Shown: positions 1-8,642 of the stretch, in pieces
Layout of the letters: each line of letters begins with the position of its first letter
Position numbering within the stretch: the stretch's first letter is position 1
DNA from: Thermoanaerobaculales bacterium
Lineage (GTDB): Bacteria > Acidobacteriota > Thermoanaerobaculia > Thermoanaerobaculales > Sulfomarinibacteraceae
DNA length: 33,511 bases
Assembly (NCBI GenBank): GCA_029287235.1
Contig: JARFRM010000297.1
Coordinates: forward strand, 1 to 33,511
Direction of reading: 5' to 3'
Made by a program: the position numbers and the translations under genes
The notes under the pieces: model-generated
What the model was told of the DNA's origin: nothing
The model's input: only the letters and a program-made list of their open reading frames with translations
The model's database searches: none

Positions 1-1293
1 TATGTCGCCGCCTGGGTATCGCTCGGACGCGCCCAGCGTGATCTCCACGCGCTCGAAGAGGCCGGACAGGCATTCGAGACGGCGCTCGAGATCGATCGGG
101 AGAACCCGGTGGCGGCCCGGTTGCTCGGCGAGACGGCGGTCGAGCGCCAGGACTGGCTTGGAGCGGTCAAGGCCTTCAAGCTCACCCGCGCTCTGACCGG
201 CGGTGATGACGAGCTCGACGCTCAGATCGCCCTTGTCGAGGAGCGTCTCGATGAGGACGGTCGTCTCGAGCAACCCGCGGAGAAAGAAGCTCAGGCACCG
301 GCGCGCTGCCTCGAGATCGTGAGTCTGTCGGCTGACGACCCCTTCTCGGCGGAGTCGGACGAGGCCAAAGACGACGAGGCGATGAGCGATGTCTTTGAGA
401 TCATCGAGGCCTCGGCCGACGTGGTGGCCGAAGACGAGGCTCCGGACGTACCCGACGCCGGTGAGCCCCCTGCCATCGAGGAGGACGTGGAAATCGAGGC
501 CGCCGAAGAAGACGATCTCGATGGGATCGAGACGGAGGTGGTGGAAGAAGCCACCGGTTTCGAGCCCGGCGCGGCCCTGACGGTGGACGAGAGCTCGGTC
601 GGGGCGTGGTCCGCAACCATGAAAGCCGCGGGTGTCTCGGGCGAGGAGGCTTGGAGAGAACCCACCGACGAGCTCTTGGTGGGTGAGGACGAGGCTTCCA
701 CCGGCGTTGCTTCCTGGAGTGAGCCCTTAGCGGCGATGGATGCGGTGGGGATCCCCCCCGATGAGCCGGTCGAAGCCGAGGCGGAAGCCGAGGAATCGCC
801 GGTTCCCGAGGCCGATGTGCCGCCTGTCGAAGAGGTGCACGGACCGGAGGCGGAACCGACTGACGGAGAGTTGCCCCCGGGCGAGGATCGTCGAACCGAA
901 GCCGTCGAAGTCACCAGGCCCATTGCCGTAGAGCACGAGGTCCCTGAGGTCGCTTCTCCCTCTGAACCGGCTGAGGAAGAAACCGGCATGCCGTCATCCG
1001 AGATTGCCGAGAAGCGCCACGAGCTCGATCATGGAGTGCCGTTGCCGACCATGACTCTTGCCAAGCTGGCGCTCGATCAAGGCGATCGTCCACTCGCGAT
1101 GGCGACGCTGGAAAGCCTGATCGAAAGGGACCCGACCAACATCGAGGCGACCGCCCTGCTCGGCGAGATGCAGGCTGACGAAGAGAAGGTGGCGAACACG
1201 AAGCTCAAGGCTGCGAAGGCGACGGCAAAGATCGCCGCGTTGCAGGGCTGGCTCGACGCGGTTAGACTGGCCGCGGAGAGGCGGGTGCCGTGA
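1..1293 (+). CDS. TPR protein with long acidic linker (5' end outside window)
   Basis: The reading frame is open from base 1, so the N-terminus is cut off by the window; 430 residues are visible. Residues ~2-75 form two TPR-like helical hairpins (a repeat with AWVSLGRAQRDLHALEEAG, then ARLLGETAVERQDWLGAVKA). Residues ~80-340 are low-complexity and very rich in Glu, Asp, Ala and Pro, probably disordered. Residues ~348-385 form one more TPR-like unit, followed by an Ala/Lys-rich helix. TPR proteins usually act as protein-binding scaffolds. The stop overlaps the GTG start of the roadblock gene (GTGA), so the two are likely co-translated and may bind each other; this is inference. The exact role is unknown. 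Confidence 0.8.
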   Translation, partial: YVAAWVSLGRAQRDLHALEEAGQAFETALEIDRENPVAARLLGETAVERQDWLGAVKAFKLTRALTGGDDELDAQIALVEERLDEDGRLEQPAEKEAQAPARCLEIVSLSADDPFSAESDEAKDDEAMSDVFEIIEASADVVAEDEAPDVPDAGEPPAIEEDVEIEAAEEDDLDGIETEVVEEATGFEPGAALTVDESSVGAWSATMKAAGVSGEEAWREPTDELLVGEDEASTGVASWSEPLAAMDAVGIPPDEPVEAEAEAEESPVPEADVPPVEEVHGPEAEPTDGELPPGEDRRTEAVEVTRPIAVEHEVPEVASPSEPAEEETGMPSSEIAEKRHELDHGVPLPTMTLAKLALDQGDRPLAMATLESLIERDPTNIEATALLGEMQADEEKVANTKLKAAKATAKIAALQGWLDAVRLAAERRVP

Positions 1294-1643
1294 ATTTCGA
1301 TGAGGTTGTCACAGAACTGCTCGACCGGTGTCCCGGCGCCGGAGGGGCTGCCGTGTTCGACCCCGACGGGATCCCGGTGGTGACAACCCCGAGAGGTGAT
1401 AACCTCGAGAATCTGAGCGCCGAGTTCGCGTCCATCGTCAAGAGTCTCGAGCAGGCTGGCCGCGAGTTCCAGCACGGGCAGTTGCAGCAGCTCTCGGTCT
1501 TTGCAGAAAACACGGTCGTGATCCTGACCTCCATCGCAGCCGGGTACTTCCTGATGCTGATCATGGATCGTCATGGACTGGTCGGAAAAGCCCGCCTCCT
1601 CAGCCGGCTGACCAGCGAGCGGCTCTACACTGAATTCGTCTGA
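1290..1643 (+). CDS. Roadblock/LC7 domain protein
   Basis: A 117-residue protein that is a single roadblock/LC7 (MglB-like) domain. The N-terminal helix is followed by GAGGAAVFDPDGIPVVTT, the typical first strand pair, then a long helix and a strand ending in VVILTSIAAGYFLMLIM. Family members dimerise and commonly regulate or scaffold small Ras-like GTPases. No GTPase gene lies in the visible neighbourhood. The GTG start at 1290 overlaps the preceding stop (GTGA) and accB follows 12 bases later, so TPR-roadblock-accB-accC looks like one transcript. A link to fatty-acid synthesis is suggested only by position. Confidence 0.85.
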   Translation: MNFDEVVTELLDRCPGAGGAAVFDPDGIPVVTTPRGDNLENLSAEFASIVKSLEQAGREFQHGQLQQLSVFAENTVVILTSIAAGYFLMLIMDRHGLVGKARLLSRLTSERLYTEFV

Positions 1644-1655
1644 GGTACCACATTG

Positions 1656-2156
1656 ATGTTCAAGTTCGAGGAACTCTGTGAACTGATTCGTCTCGTCGGC
1701 TCGACCGACGTGGCGATGGTCGAGATCGAGCACGCCGGTGGTCGTTTGCGCATTGACGGCAACAATCCGGTGCCCGTCGTGACCACGGCGGCTGCAGCCC
1801 CGGTCGCGGCGCCGGTGACCCCGGCGCCGGCCGAGAGCGCCCCCACCGGGTCAACGGGCGGGTCCCCCGCCGCCGTTGACGCCGTTGACGCCGAGGGCGC
1901 CGAGGGTGCGGGGGATCTGCACTACGTACTGTCACCCATCGTCGGCACGTTCTATCGTGCGCCGAACCCCGACGCTGATCCATACGTCAAGGTCGGTGAC
2001 GCCGTCGACAGCGGAAGAACGCTCTGCATCGTCGAGGCGATGAAGCTGATGAACGAAATCGAAAGCGACAACACCGGCACGATCGTGAAGGTCCTTGCCG
2101 AAAACGCCCAGCCCGTCGAATTCGGTGAACGCCTGTTCGCCATTCGGCCGTCGTAG
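1656..2156 (+). CDS. accB: Acetyl-CoA carboxylase biotin carboxyl carrier protein
   Basis: This is BCCP, the subunit whose lysine-linked biotin shuttles carboxyl groups between AccC and the carboxyltransferase in the first step of fatty-acid synthesis. It has 166 residues. An N-terminal helical region (1-35) is followed by an Ala/Pro-rich flexible linker (~38-85) and a C-terminal biotinyl/lipoyl domain (~88-166). The biotinylation motif EAMKLMNEI places the acceptor at Lys130. The ATG at 1656 has GAGGT about nine bases upstream; a TTG one codon earlier is a less likely start. accC follows after 17 bases. Confidence 0.95.
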   Translation: MFKFEELCELIRLVGSTDVAMVEIEHAGGRLRIDGNNPVPVVTTAAAAPVAAPVTPAPAESAPTGSTGGSPAAVDAVDAEGAEGAGDLHYVLSPIVGTFYRAPNPDADPYVKVGDAVDSGRTLCIVEAMKLMNEIESDNTGTIVKVLAENAQPVEFGERLFAIRPS

Positions 2157-2173
2157 CCCGTTCAGGACGGGTG

Positions 2174-3523
2174 ATGCTGTCGAAGATTCTGATTGCCAAC
2201 CGCGGCGAAATCGCCGTTCGGATCATTGCCGCGTGCCGAGAGATGGGAATCGCCACGGTCGCGGTCCACTCCGAGGCCGACCGCGAGTGCCTGCACGTCA
2301 AGCTTGCGGACGAGTCGGTCTGTATCGGCCCGGCGGCCTCGACCGATTCCTACCTCAACGTGACCGCCGTCATCTCCGCGGCCGAGATCACCGGCGCCGA
2401 CGCGATCCACCCCGGCTACGGATTCCTGGCCGAGAACGCACGGTTCGCCGAGATCGCGAGCGAGTGCGGTCTGGTCTTTGTCGGCCCGTCGGCCGAGTCC
2501 ATCCGTCTCATGGGGAACAAGTCGGCCGCGCGGCGCGCGGTGGCGGAGGCCGGTGTCCCGGTCCTCCCCGGATCGGAGGGCGCCCTCGAGAGTAGCGACC
2601 ACGCCCTCGTTCTTGCCGAGGGGATCGGATACCCGGTGATCCTCAAGGCATCGGCGGGCGGTGGTGGAAGGGGAATGCGGCTGGCATGGGACGGTGACGA
2701 GCTCCAGACCGCCTACGACATGGCGTGGAATGAGGCGGAGAAGGCCTTCGGTGATCCGACCCTCTATCTCGAGAAGTTCGTTCAGAATCCCCGTCATATC
2801 GAGTTCCAGATCCTCGCCGATGAACAGGGTCGGGTGGTGCATCTCGGCGAACGCGAGTGCTCGATCCAACGCCGACACCAGAAGATCCTCGAGGAGGCGC
2901 CGTCCGCCGTGCTCGACGGCGAGCTTCGGGCGGAAATGGGTCGAGCGGCGGTAGCTGTGGCGCGTGCAGCCCGCTATGTCAGTGCGGGCACCGTCGAGTT
3001 CCTTCTCTCCGCCGACAAGACCTTCACCTTCATGGAAATGAACACCAGGATCCAGGTGGAGCACCCGGTGACCGAACTCGTCACCGGTGTCGATCTCGTG
3101 CGCGAACAACTGAGGGTTGCCGGCGGTGAACCCATCTCGATCCCCAAACGGCGTCAGGTCCGGCCACGCGGGCACGCCATCGAGTTCCGGATCAACGCCG
3201 AGGATCCCGACACCCTGAGGCCGTCACCCGGTCGAATCTCCCATCTCGTCCTGCCCGGTGGACCGGGAGTGCGGGTCGACACCCATCTCTATTCCGGCTA
3301 CACAGTGCCGCCGTACTACGACAGCCTCATCGCCAAGCTCCTGGTCTACGGCAAGGATCGGAAGGAGGCCATCGTTCGCGGCCGACGCGCCCTCGAGATG
3401 TTCAGGATCGAAGGCATCAAGACCTCGATCCCGCTCCAACTCCGGATCCTCGATGACCCGGAGTTCCAGGCCGGTGACTTCAGCACCAGCTTCATGGAGC
3501 GATACATGCCGGAGAAGTCGTGA
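2174..3523 (+). CDS. accC: Acetyl-CoA carboxylase biotin carboxylase subunit
   Basis: This is the ATP-grasp enzyme that carboxylates biotin on AccB with bicarbonate and ATP. Its 449 residues match the usual family length. It begins with the canonical [14 protein letters not shown]. The ATP-grasp glycine-rich loop GGGGRGMR is at 162-169, the [13 protein letters not shown] segment at ~225-237, and the metal/catalytic block [14 protein letters not shown] at 288-301. The C-terminal biotin-carboxylase domain is complete. I chose ATG 2174 over the adjacent GTG 2171 because it gives the standard N-terminus and has AGGACGG just upstream. Carboxyltransferase genes (accA/accD) are not in the window. 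Confidence 0.97.
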   Translation: MLSKILIANRGEIAVRIIAACREMGIATVAVHSEADRECLHVKLADESVCIGPAASTDSYLNVTAVISAAEITGADAIHPGYGFLAENARFAEIASECGLVFVGPSAESIRLMGNKSAARRAVAEAGVPVLPGSEGALESSDHALVLAEGIGYPVILKASAGGGGRGMRLAWDGDELQTAYDMAWNEAEKAFGDPTLYLEKFVQNPRHIEFQILADEQGRVVHLGERECSIQRRHQKILEEAPSAVLDGELRAEMGRAAVAVARAARYVSAGTVEFLLSADKTFTFMEMNTRIQVEHPVTELVTGVDLVREQLRVAGGEPISIPKRRQVRPRGHAIEFRINAEDPDTLRPSPGRISHLVLPGGPGVRVDTHLYSGYTVPPYYDSLIAKLLVYGKDRKEAIVRGRRALEMFRIEGIKTSIPLQLRILDDPEFQAGDFSTSFMERYMPEKS

Positions 3524-3599
3524 GCTCATGGCGGTCGAGAGTCTGATCTTCTCAACTCTCAACTGTTCACTCTCAACTCAGAACTCTTGACTCCCCGAA
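3524..3599 (+). repeat. Short low-complexity intergenic repeat (CTCAACTCT-like)
   Basis: The gap between accC and aroK holds reiterated CTCAACT-type words at about 3551-3586 (ctcaactctcaactgttc, then ctcaactcagaactc). It is pyrimidine-rich and non-coding. It resembles the other word-like repeats in this window's intergenic gaps. Confidence 0.55.
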
Positions 3600-3608
3600 T
3601 GGTAAGAT
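3600..3608 (+). promoter_or_regulatory. Extended -10 promoter element for aroK (leaderless type)
   Basis: TGGTAAGAT is an extended -10 (TGn followed by TAAGAT). It ends six bases before the aroK GTG at 3615, so the predicted transcription start falls on the start codon. No Shine-Dalgarno is visible. The TTGACT at 3587-3592 is too close (10 bases) to be a normal -35. Confidence 0.5.
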
Positions 3609-3614
3609 TGTTCG

Positions 3615-4133
3615 GTGTCCAATATCTATCTCGTAGGCTTCATGGGCGCCGGGAAGACTGCGACCGGGCGGATCGTCGCCGATCGCCTCGGGCGGGTTTT
3701 TGTCGATCTGGACGAGACCATCGAAGCGCGAGAAGGACGGTCTATTCGAGAGATTTTCACCCATCAGGGGGAGAGCGTATTTCGTGATGCCGAAACCGCC
3801 GAACTGGAGGGATTGACATTGCGCACCGATCTGGTGGTGGCCACCGGCGGCGGCGCGTTCTCCAGCCCGACGAATCGCCGGATGATCCGTCGATCCGGGG
3901 GGGTTTCGGTCTTCCTCGATCCGCCGTGGGAGGCGATCTGCAAACGTCTCGGAGGGGGCCACGGTGGCCGTCCCAAGTGGATCGACGAGCGCCATGCACG
4001 CGCGCTCTTTCTCCAACGAAGGTCGGACTACCTGCTCGCCGAAATCCGCATCGAACCGGGAGATGGCGAGTCAGCTGCCGAGGTCGCCGATCGAGTTTGG
4101 GCCGCGCTGGCGGAGGCCATGTGCGTTTCCTGA
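3615..4133 (+). CDS. aroK: Shikimate kinase
   Basis: This 172-residue P-loop kinase phosphorylates shikimate on the chorismate pathway to aromatic amino acids. The P-loop GFMGAGKT is at 8-15. The shikimate-binding acidic motif DLDETIE is at 31-37, the FR-x-x-E element (Arg57) follows, and the Walker-B-like ATGGGA is at ~76-81. The lid carries GGRPKW and the C-terminal RRSDYLLAE supplies the second substrate arginine. The GTG start has no Shine-Dalgarno but sits directly behind an extended -10. Its 3' end overlaps the next gene by 13 bases, so the two are probably co-transcribed. Confidence 0.93.
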   Translation: MSNIYLVGFMGAGKTATGRIVADRLGRVFVDLDETIEAREGRSIREIFTHQGESVFRDAETAELEGLTLRTDLVVATGGGAFSSPTNRRMIRRSGGVSVFLDPPWEAICKRLGGGHGGRPKWIDERHARALFLQRRSDYLLAEIRIEPGDGESAAEVADRVWAALAEAMCVS

Positions 4134-4876
4134 TCCTCTCCGACATTCACGCCAACTGGGATGCCCTTCAGGGGGTGGTGCGCCATGTCCGGCGAAAGCG
4201 ATACGATCGCGTCGCTTTTCTCGGTGACGCTGTCGGATACGGTGCTTCTCCCAACGCTGTCGTGAGCTGGCTCCACGGACTCGGTTCTGCGACGGAGATC
4301 GTGCGCGGCAACCACGATCGGGTGTGTTCCGGGCTCGACAGTGGTGACTACTTCAACCGGTACGCGCGTGAGGCCTCCGCGTGGACTCTCGATCGACTCG
4401 AGGAGAAGAACCTGGAATTCCTCCGGTCCTTCCCCGAGGGCCCCATCGAGATCTCACCGGATGCGGCGATCTGTCACGGTTCGAGCTTCGACGAGGATGC
4501 ATATATCTTCTCCGTTTACGACGCCGAACAGGCCTTCGAGTCCTTGCCCAACCAGATCACCTTCTTTGGTCACACCCACGTCCCGACTCTCTTCACTCGG
4601 CGGGCCGAGAACGGGGAGACGACGCTGAGAGCACGACTTCTGAGTGGTCGCCGAACGGTGATCGATCTCGAGCCCGAAACCCGCTATCTGATCAACCCGG
4701 GTTCGGTGGGCCAGCCGCGGGACCGTGATCCGCGTGCGGCATACGCCATCTTCGATACCGACAGCCGTCGTGTGTATCTCTACCGCGTCCCCTACCGAAT
4801 CGCGACCGCCCGACGTCGGATCATCCAGGCCGGTCTGCCACCGGTCCTCGGCGACCGTCTCCTTCACGGAGCGTAG
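4121..4876 (+). CDS. Calcineurin-like metallophosphoesterase (YfcE/MJ0936 type)
   Basis: A 251-residue cytoplasmic phosphoesterase with the ordered metal-binding motifs of the family: SDIHANW (Asp8, His10), GDAVGYGASP (Asp ~39), GNHDR (~67-71), then HGSSFDED and GHTHVP near the C-terminus. These ligands normally hold two divalent metals. The substrate cannot be told from sequence; relatives act on phosphodiesters or small phosphorylated molecules. I chose GTG 4121, inside the aroK end, because it gives the standard MRFLILSDIHAN start and has CGGAGG five bases upstream. An 8-base gap separates it from the next gene. Confidence 0.88.
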   Translation: MRFLILSDIHANWDALQGVVRHVRRKRYDRVAFLGDAVGYGASPNAVVSWLHGLGSATEIVRGNHDRVCSGLDSGDYFNRYAREASAWTLDRLEEKNLEFLRSFPEGPIEISPDAAICHGSSFDEDAYIFSVYDAEQAFESLPNQITFFGHTHVPTLFTRRAENGETTLRARLLSGRRTVIDLEPETRYLINPGSVGQPRDRDPRAAYAIFDTDSRRVYLYRVPYRIATARRRIIQAGLPPVLGDRLLHGA

Positions 4877-4884
4877 GTAATCCA

Positions 4885-7293
4885 ATGAAACGTCCTGTTC
4901 TCGTCGCGAGTCTCATTCTGACCGCCCTGACAGCCGCAGACCCGGCCGCAGCGCAGGATCCGGCCAGCTTCGAGGCCCGTGCGGAGTTTCTTCTCCGCAA
5001 GATGGATTCCGGCCTGCTGCCCACCCCGATGCTGGTAGCCATGCTCCGCGATCCCTATCCCGAGACGCGGATTCTCGCGGTTCGGGCGGTCGCCTCGAGC
5101 GGTGACCCGAGCCAGACCGTCGTGCTCCGGCAGTACCTCGGCGACAGGGATTTCCGCGTCCGCTACGAGGTCATGGTGGCAGCGGGGCGATTGGGTCTCG
5201 ATGGACGAGACCTCGCTCTGAAGGGGCTCCGAGACGATGTTCCGAAGGTTCGGCAAGCCGCCGCATGGGCAGCGTGTCACGGTGGTGACGAGGCACTCGT
5301 CCCCCTGATGACCGCGATGGCCCGGGAAACCGATGTCGGTGTGCGCGCCACCGCCATGGCCAATCTGTGGCGGTTTGGTGAGACCAGCTGGGAGCTCCAC
5401 GCTGCAACGGCCGCCACCGGTGCCGAGGACCAGCTTCGGCGCGCGGCCGCCTACTCGCTGTCCCGAAGCCAACGGCCCGAAGTGCGGGCGACCCTGCGAA
5501 GGCTCGCCGCCGATTCTGAAGCCGTCATCCGCGCCACCGCCGTTGCCGGGTTGAGGCGCTCGGCACTGGCGAAGGATGATTTGATGGTGGTCACCAGGGC
5601 GCTGACCGACCCGGATGCGAGGGTACGAACGGCGGCTTGTTGGGTGCTTGCCGAGCAAGCCGAACCCGAGCTCCCTGCGGCGACGGCCTCGGTGGTCGAG
5701 GCGATGTGGACTTCGATGGACGTCCAGGCCGCGGTCACGGCGCTCAGAGCGGCTGGGGCGCGACCGGAGATCGGCACCGATGCCGGGTTATTGGCGTTGG
5801 TGCGGTCAGAGGAGCCCTGGTTGGCCTCCGAGGCATTGGTCGCTCTCGTGGGACGCGGTGGCGATGGCGTCGACGACGAGATTGTGGGTGAGTGGCTCTC
5901 CGGCAGCGAGCTGTGGCAGGGAAGAGCGGTGGCGACGGTCGCTTCGTCCATGGGAGCGGTCTGGGAGAAGGCGGTCGTGAATCATCGCGAGGCGGCGGTT
6001 CGCCTGGCCTGGCTCGAAAACCTCGAAACTCAGGAGGTCTCCTCCCATATCGAGCTACTTCGGAAGCTGGTCGCCCAAGACCCGGATCCTTTTGTCAGAA
6101 CCGCGGCTCTGAATCATCTGGGAGACGCCGGGGTCGCCGGGTCGTTTGCCGAGTCGCTGAGTCTGGCTCGATCCTGGGCATCCGACGAGGTGCCGGACGC
6201 TCGCGCGGCTGCCCTGATCTCCGCGTTCAGCTTCGCCGAGAACGATCAGGAGAAAGCACTGGTACTCGAGCAAGCGGCAAGAGACCCGGATCCGGCGGTG
6301 GAGATCCGGCTCGTCAATGCCGCCAGGAGTGCCGGTCTTCCCGCCCGTTCGCAGGAGAGGGAGCTGCGCCACGACCACCGGTGGTATGTCGAGCTGGTCG
6401 AGTGGATGCGGGGAATGCACTGGCTCGATGTCACCACCGACAGGGGTGGTTTCCGCATCCGTCTCGATACCTTGGAAGCGCCCATTTCGGCGCGCGAGAT
6501 CTTCGATCTGGCAGCCGCCGGCTTCTATGACGATTTGATCTTCCATCGTGTGGTTCCCAACTTCGTGGTTCAGGGTGGCGACCCCCGCGGCGATGGCTGG
6601 GGTGGTCCCGGTTTCATCCTGCCCGACGAGCCCGCCTTCAGTCCCTTCGATGCGTGGCGGGTCGGTATCGCCACCTCCGGACCGAACACCGGGGGCAGCC
6701 AGTTCTTCGTCACCTTGATGCCCGCTGACCATCTCGTCGGGCACTACACCAATATCGGCGAAGTCATCGCCGGGCGAGAGGTCTTGACCCGGCTGAGGGT
6801 GGGTGACCGAATTCGCGGGATCGACGCCTTCAGCGGTGACCAGCCGCCGCCCCCAACCCCGGTGCTCCTCGGCCCGGTTCTCTGGGACGAGCTGGCCGGG
6901 CTTCCCGGTTGGCAGGAGGAATACGATGAAGCCCGACCCGGTGAGGCGTCGATGGAGACGCTCGCTTCCGCCACCGGGAGCTATCGCCTCGTCACCGTTC
7001 TGGGCTCGTGGTGCCATGATTCCCAGCGCGAGGTCCCGCGACTGGTGAAGGTCCTCGACCGGCTCGACCCCCTCGTGTTCGAGCACGAGATGATCGGCGT
7101 GGATCGGACCCGTCGGATCGACGACGAGAACCTGGCGATCTTCGCAGGCGTCGAACGTACGGTGGACCGGGTCGCGACCATTGCGGTCTTCGACAACGAC
7201 GGGATCGAGATCGGTCGGGTGGTCGAAACCGCGGAGAGGCCCATAGAAGAGCTCCTGGTGGAGTTCCTCGCACCGGTGGAGGGTTGGGAGTGA
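4885..7293 (+). CDS. Secreted HEAT-repeat / cyclophilin PPIase / thioredoxin-like fusion
   Basis: An 802-residue exported protein. Residues 1-24 are a signal peptide ending AAAQ. Residues ~30-490 are alpha-helical HEAT-like repeats (recurring VR-x-x-A and R-x-A-A patterns). Residues ~508-665 are a cyclophilin peptidyl-prolyl isomerase domain with the active-site words IFHRVVPNFVVQGGDPRG and GGSQFFVTL, so the catalytic Arg, Phe and Gln are kept. Residues ~695-795 look like a thioredoxin fold with GSWCHDSQREVP, where only the first Cys of the usual CxxC remains. It probably assists folding or assembly of envelope proteins (inference). It sits between the phosphoesterase and a dehydrogenase that begins inside its stop codon. 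Confidence 0.85.
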   Translation: MKRPVLVASLILTALTAADPAAAQDPASFEARAEFLLRKMDSGLLPTPMLVAMLRDPYPETRILAVRAVASSGDPSQTVVLRQYLGDRDFRVRYEVMVAAGRLGLDGRDLALKGLRDDVPKVRQAAAWAACHGGDEALVPLMTAMARETDVGVRATAMANLWRFGETSWELHAATAATGAEDQLRRAAAYSLSRSQRPEVRATLRRLAADSEAVIRATAVAGLRRSALAKDDLMVVTRALTDPDARVRTAACWVLAEQAEPELPAATASVVEAMWTSMDVQAAVTALRAAGARPEIGTDAGLLALVRSEEPWLASEALVALVGRGGDGVDDEIVGEWLSGSELWQGRAVATVASSMGAVWEKAVVNHREAAVRLAWLENLETQEVSSHIELLRKLVAQDPDPFVRTAALNHLGDAGVAGSFAESLSLARSWASDEVPDARAAALISAFSFAENDQEKALVLEQAARDPDPAVEIRLVNAARSAGLPARSQERELRHDHRWYVELVEWMRGMHWLDVTTDRGGFRIRLDTLEAPISAREIFDLAAAGFYDDLIFHRVVPNFVVQGGDPRGDGWGGPGFILPDEPAFSPFDAWRVGIATSGPNTGGSQFFVTLMPADHLVGHYTNIGEVIAGREVLTRLRVGDRIRGIDAFSGDQPPPPTPVLLGPVLWDELAGLPGWQEEYDEARPGEASMETLASATGSYRLVTVLGSWCHDSQREVPRLVKVLDRLDPLVFEHEMIGVDRTRRIDDENLAIFAGVERTVDRVATIAVFDNDGIEIGRVVETAERPIEELLVEFLAPVEGWE

Positions 7294-8255
7294 CCGGAAA
7301 ACTCCCCGTCGTCGCCGTGACCGCGGAGTTGCCCGGTCGTGCTGTCGAGTGGCTCGAGGACCGGTGCCTCGTCAGGCTCAACTCCGGGGTGCAGATCACC
7401 AGTGAGAGTGGTCTCGTCGACTTCATCGGCCCCGCCGACGCGGCGCTCACTCTCATCGCCAACCCCGTGACCGATCGGGTGCTCGCCGCCTGCCCGAATC
7501 TCCGGGTGGTGGGCAACTGCGCGGTGGGTTTCGACAACATCGATCTCGAGGCCGCCCGGCGTCGCGGAGTGTGGGTGACCAACACCCCTGATGTGCTCAC
7601 CGAGGCAACGGCTGACCTGACATGGGGGCTGATCCTCGCCGTCACCCGGCGTCTCGGCGAGTCCGAGCGCTATCTCCGTGATGGCTGCTTCCACGGCTGG
7701 GCCCTCGACATGCTGCTCGGGTCGGCGATTCAGGGTCGCCAGCTCGGGGTCGTGGGCTTCGGCCGTATCGGGCGCGCGGTCGCCCGCCGAGCCGGGGGTT
7801 TCGGGATGTCGGTGGCCTACAGCGATGTCGAGGAACCCGAGTGCCCGGATCCGCCGGCCGTGTTCATGGCCCTGGAGGATCTGCTCTCCACCAGCCACGT
7901 CGTGACCCTCCACACACCGCTGAACGAGGGGACCCGACATCTCCTCGACGAGGCGCGGCTCCGCCTCATGCCGCCGGGGGCCTTCCTGGTCAACACCGCC
8001 CGCGGGCCGCTGGTGGACGAGGCGGCGCTGGTTCGGGTGCTGGAAGAGGGCCGCCTCGGTGGCGCCGGGCTCGATGTCTACGAACACGAACCGGCGGTCC
8101 AACCCGGCCTGCTCGAGCGCGAGGATGTGGTTCTGCTGCCGCACATCGGCTCGGCGACGGTGGAAACGAGGGCCGCCATGGCCGAGCTCGCGGCAAGAAA
8201 CGTCCTCGCGGTCGTGTCCGGCGAGGAACCCCCGACCCCGGTCGTGCGTCTGTAG
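7290..8255 (+). CDS. D-isomer-specific 2-hydroxyacid dehydrogenase
   Basis: A 321-residue NAD(P)-dependent oxidoreductase of the D-2-hydroxyacid dehydrogenase family (glyoxylate/hydroxypyruvate reductase-like). The N-terminal half has NCAVGFDNIDLEAA. The Rossmann motif GFGRIGRAVARRAG is at ~155-168. The catalytic triad region contains NTARGPLVDEAAL (Arg), a Glu in YEHEP and the His in LLPHIGSAT. The substrate could be glyoxylate, hydroxypyruvate or a related 2-ketoacid; sequence alone does not decide. The GTG start overlaps the preceding stop (GTGA). Confidence 0.9.
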   Translation: MTGKLPVVAVTAELPGRAVEWLEDRCLVRLNSGVQITSESGLVDFIGPADAALTLIANPVTDRVLAACPNLRVVGNCAVGFDNIDLEAARRRGVWVTNTPDVLTEATADLTWGLILAVTRRLGESERYLRDGCFHGWALDMLLGSAIQGRQLGVVGFGRIGRAVARRAGGFGMSVAYSDVEEPECPDPPAVFMALEDLLSTSHVVTLHTPLNEGTRHLLDEARLRLMPPGAFLVNTARGPLVDEAALVRVLEEGRLGGAGLDVYEHEPAVQPGLLEREDVVLLPHIGSATVETRAAMAELAARNVLAVVSGEEPPTPVVRL

Positions 8256-8642
8256 CGAAGCCCACAGATCAAACAGATCGACATCGATGCCATCGCACCA
8301 TCGCAAGGTGAAACGCAAAGGCCGCGAAGACCATCCATCGCGAAGATTCGCAAAGCCGTCGCAAGAGAGAGTGGGTCGCGCGTCACTTGGAGGTTTTCCG
8401 ACTTCGTGGTGGCTATTTCCCGACCGTAAGCGCACTGAAGGGCAGGCTGGAAGCCCGCCCCACAATGTCCGACCCTTAACGAAACAGGCGAGATTGCGAT
8501 GGTTGTGGGGGCGGCCATCCTGGCTGCCCTTCAGTCATGTATCGGTGGGAATCGCGTGTTCACGGAGTCGGACGACGTTGTGGTTGGCGCCGCCACGTCC
8601 TCAATGAGATATTCCGAGTAGGAGGCCTCGCTTCCTGTAATT
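8256..8642. repeat. Intergenic region carrying dispersed repeat, copy A
   Basis: This 387-base gap has no credible gene. Bases 8290-8461 match, in opposite orientation and with many substitutions, the stretch 14550-14722. Shared words include CATCGCAAGGTGAAACGCAAA, GTCGCGCG, ACTTCGTGGTGG and a terminal palindrome built on GCAGGCTGGAAGC (8440-8460). The rest is unremarkable. Confidence 0.7.

Noticed and set aside
291-989. Long minus-strand Ser-rich frame opposite the TPR protein
   Set aside because: It is the antisense shadow of a GC-rich, Glu/Asp-coding region; no start signal or recognisable motif.
3587-3608. TTGACT plus TAAGAT as a standard promoter for aroK
   Set aside because: The spacer is only 10 bases; the extended -10 alone is a better reading.
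6981-8465. 494-codon minus-strand frame
   Set aside because: It lies opposite the fusion protein and the well-supported dehydrogenase; its translation is His/Arg/Gly-rich without motifs.
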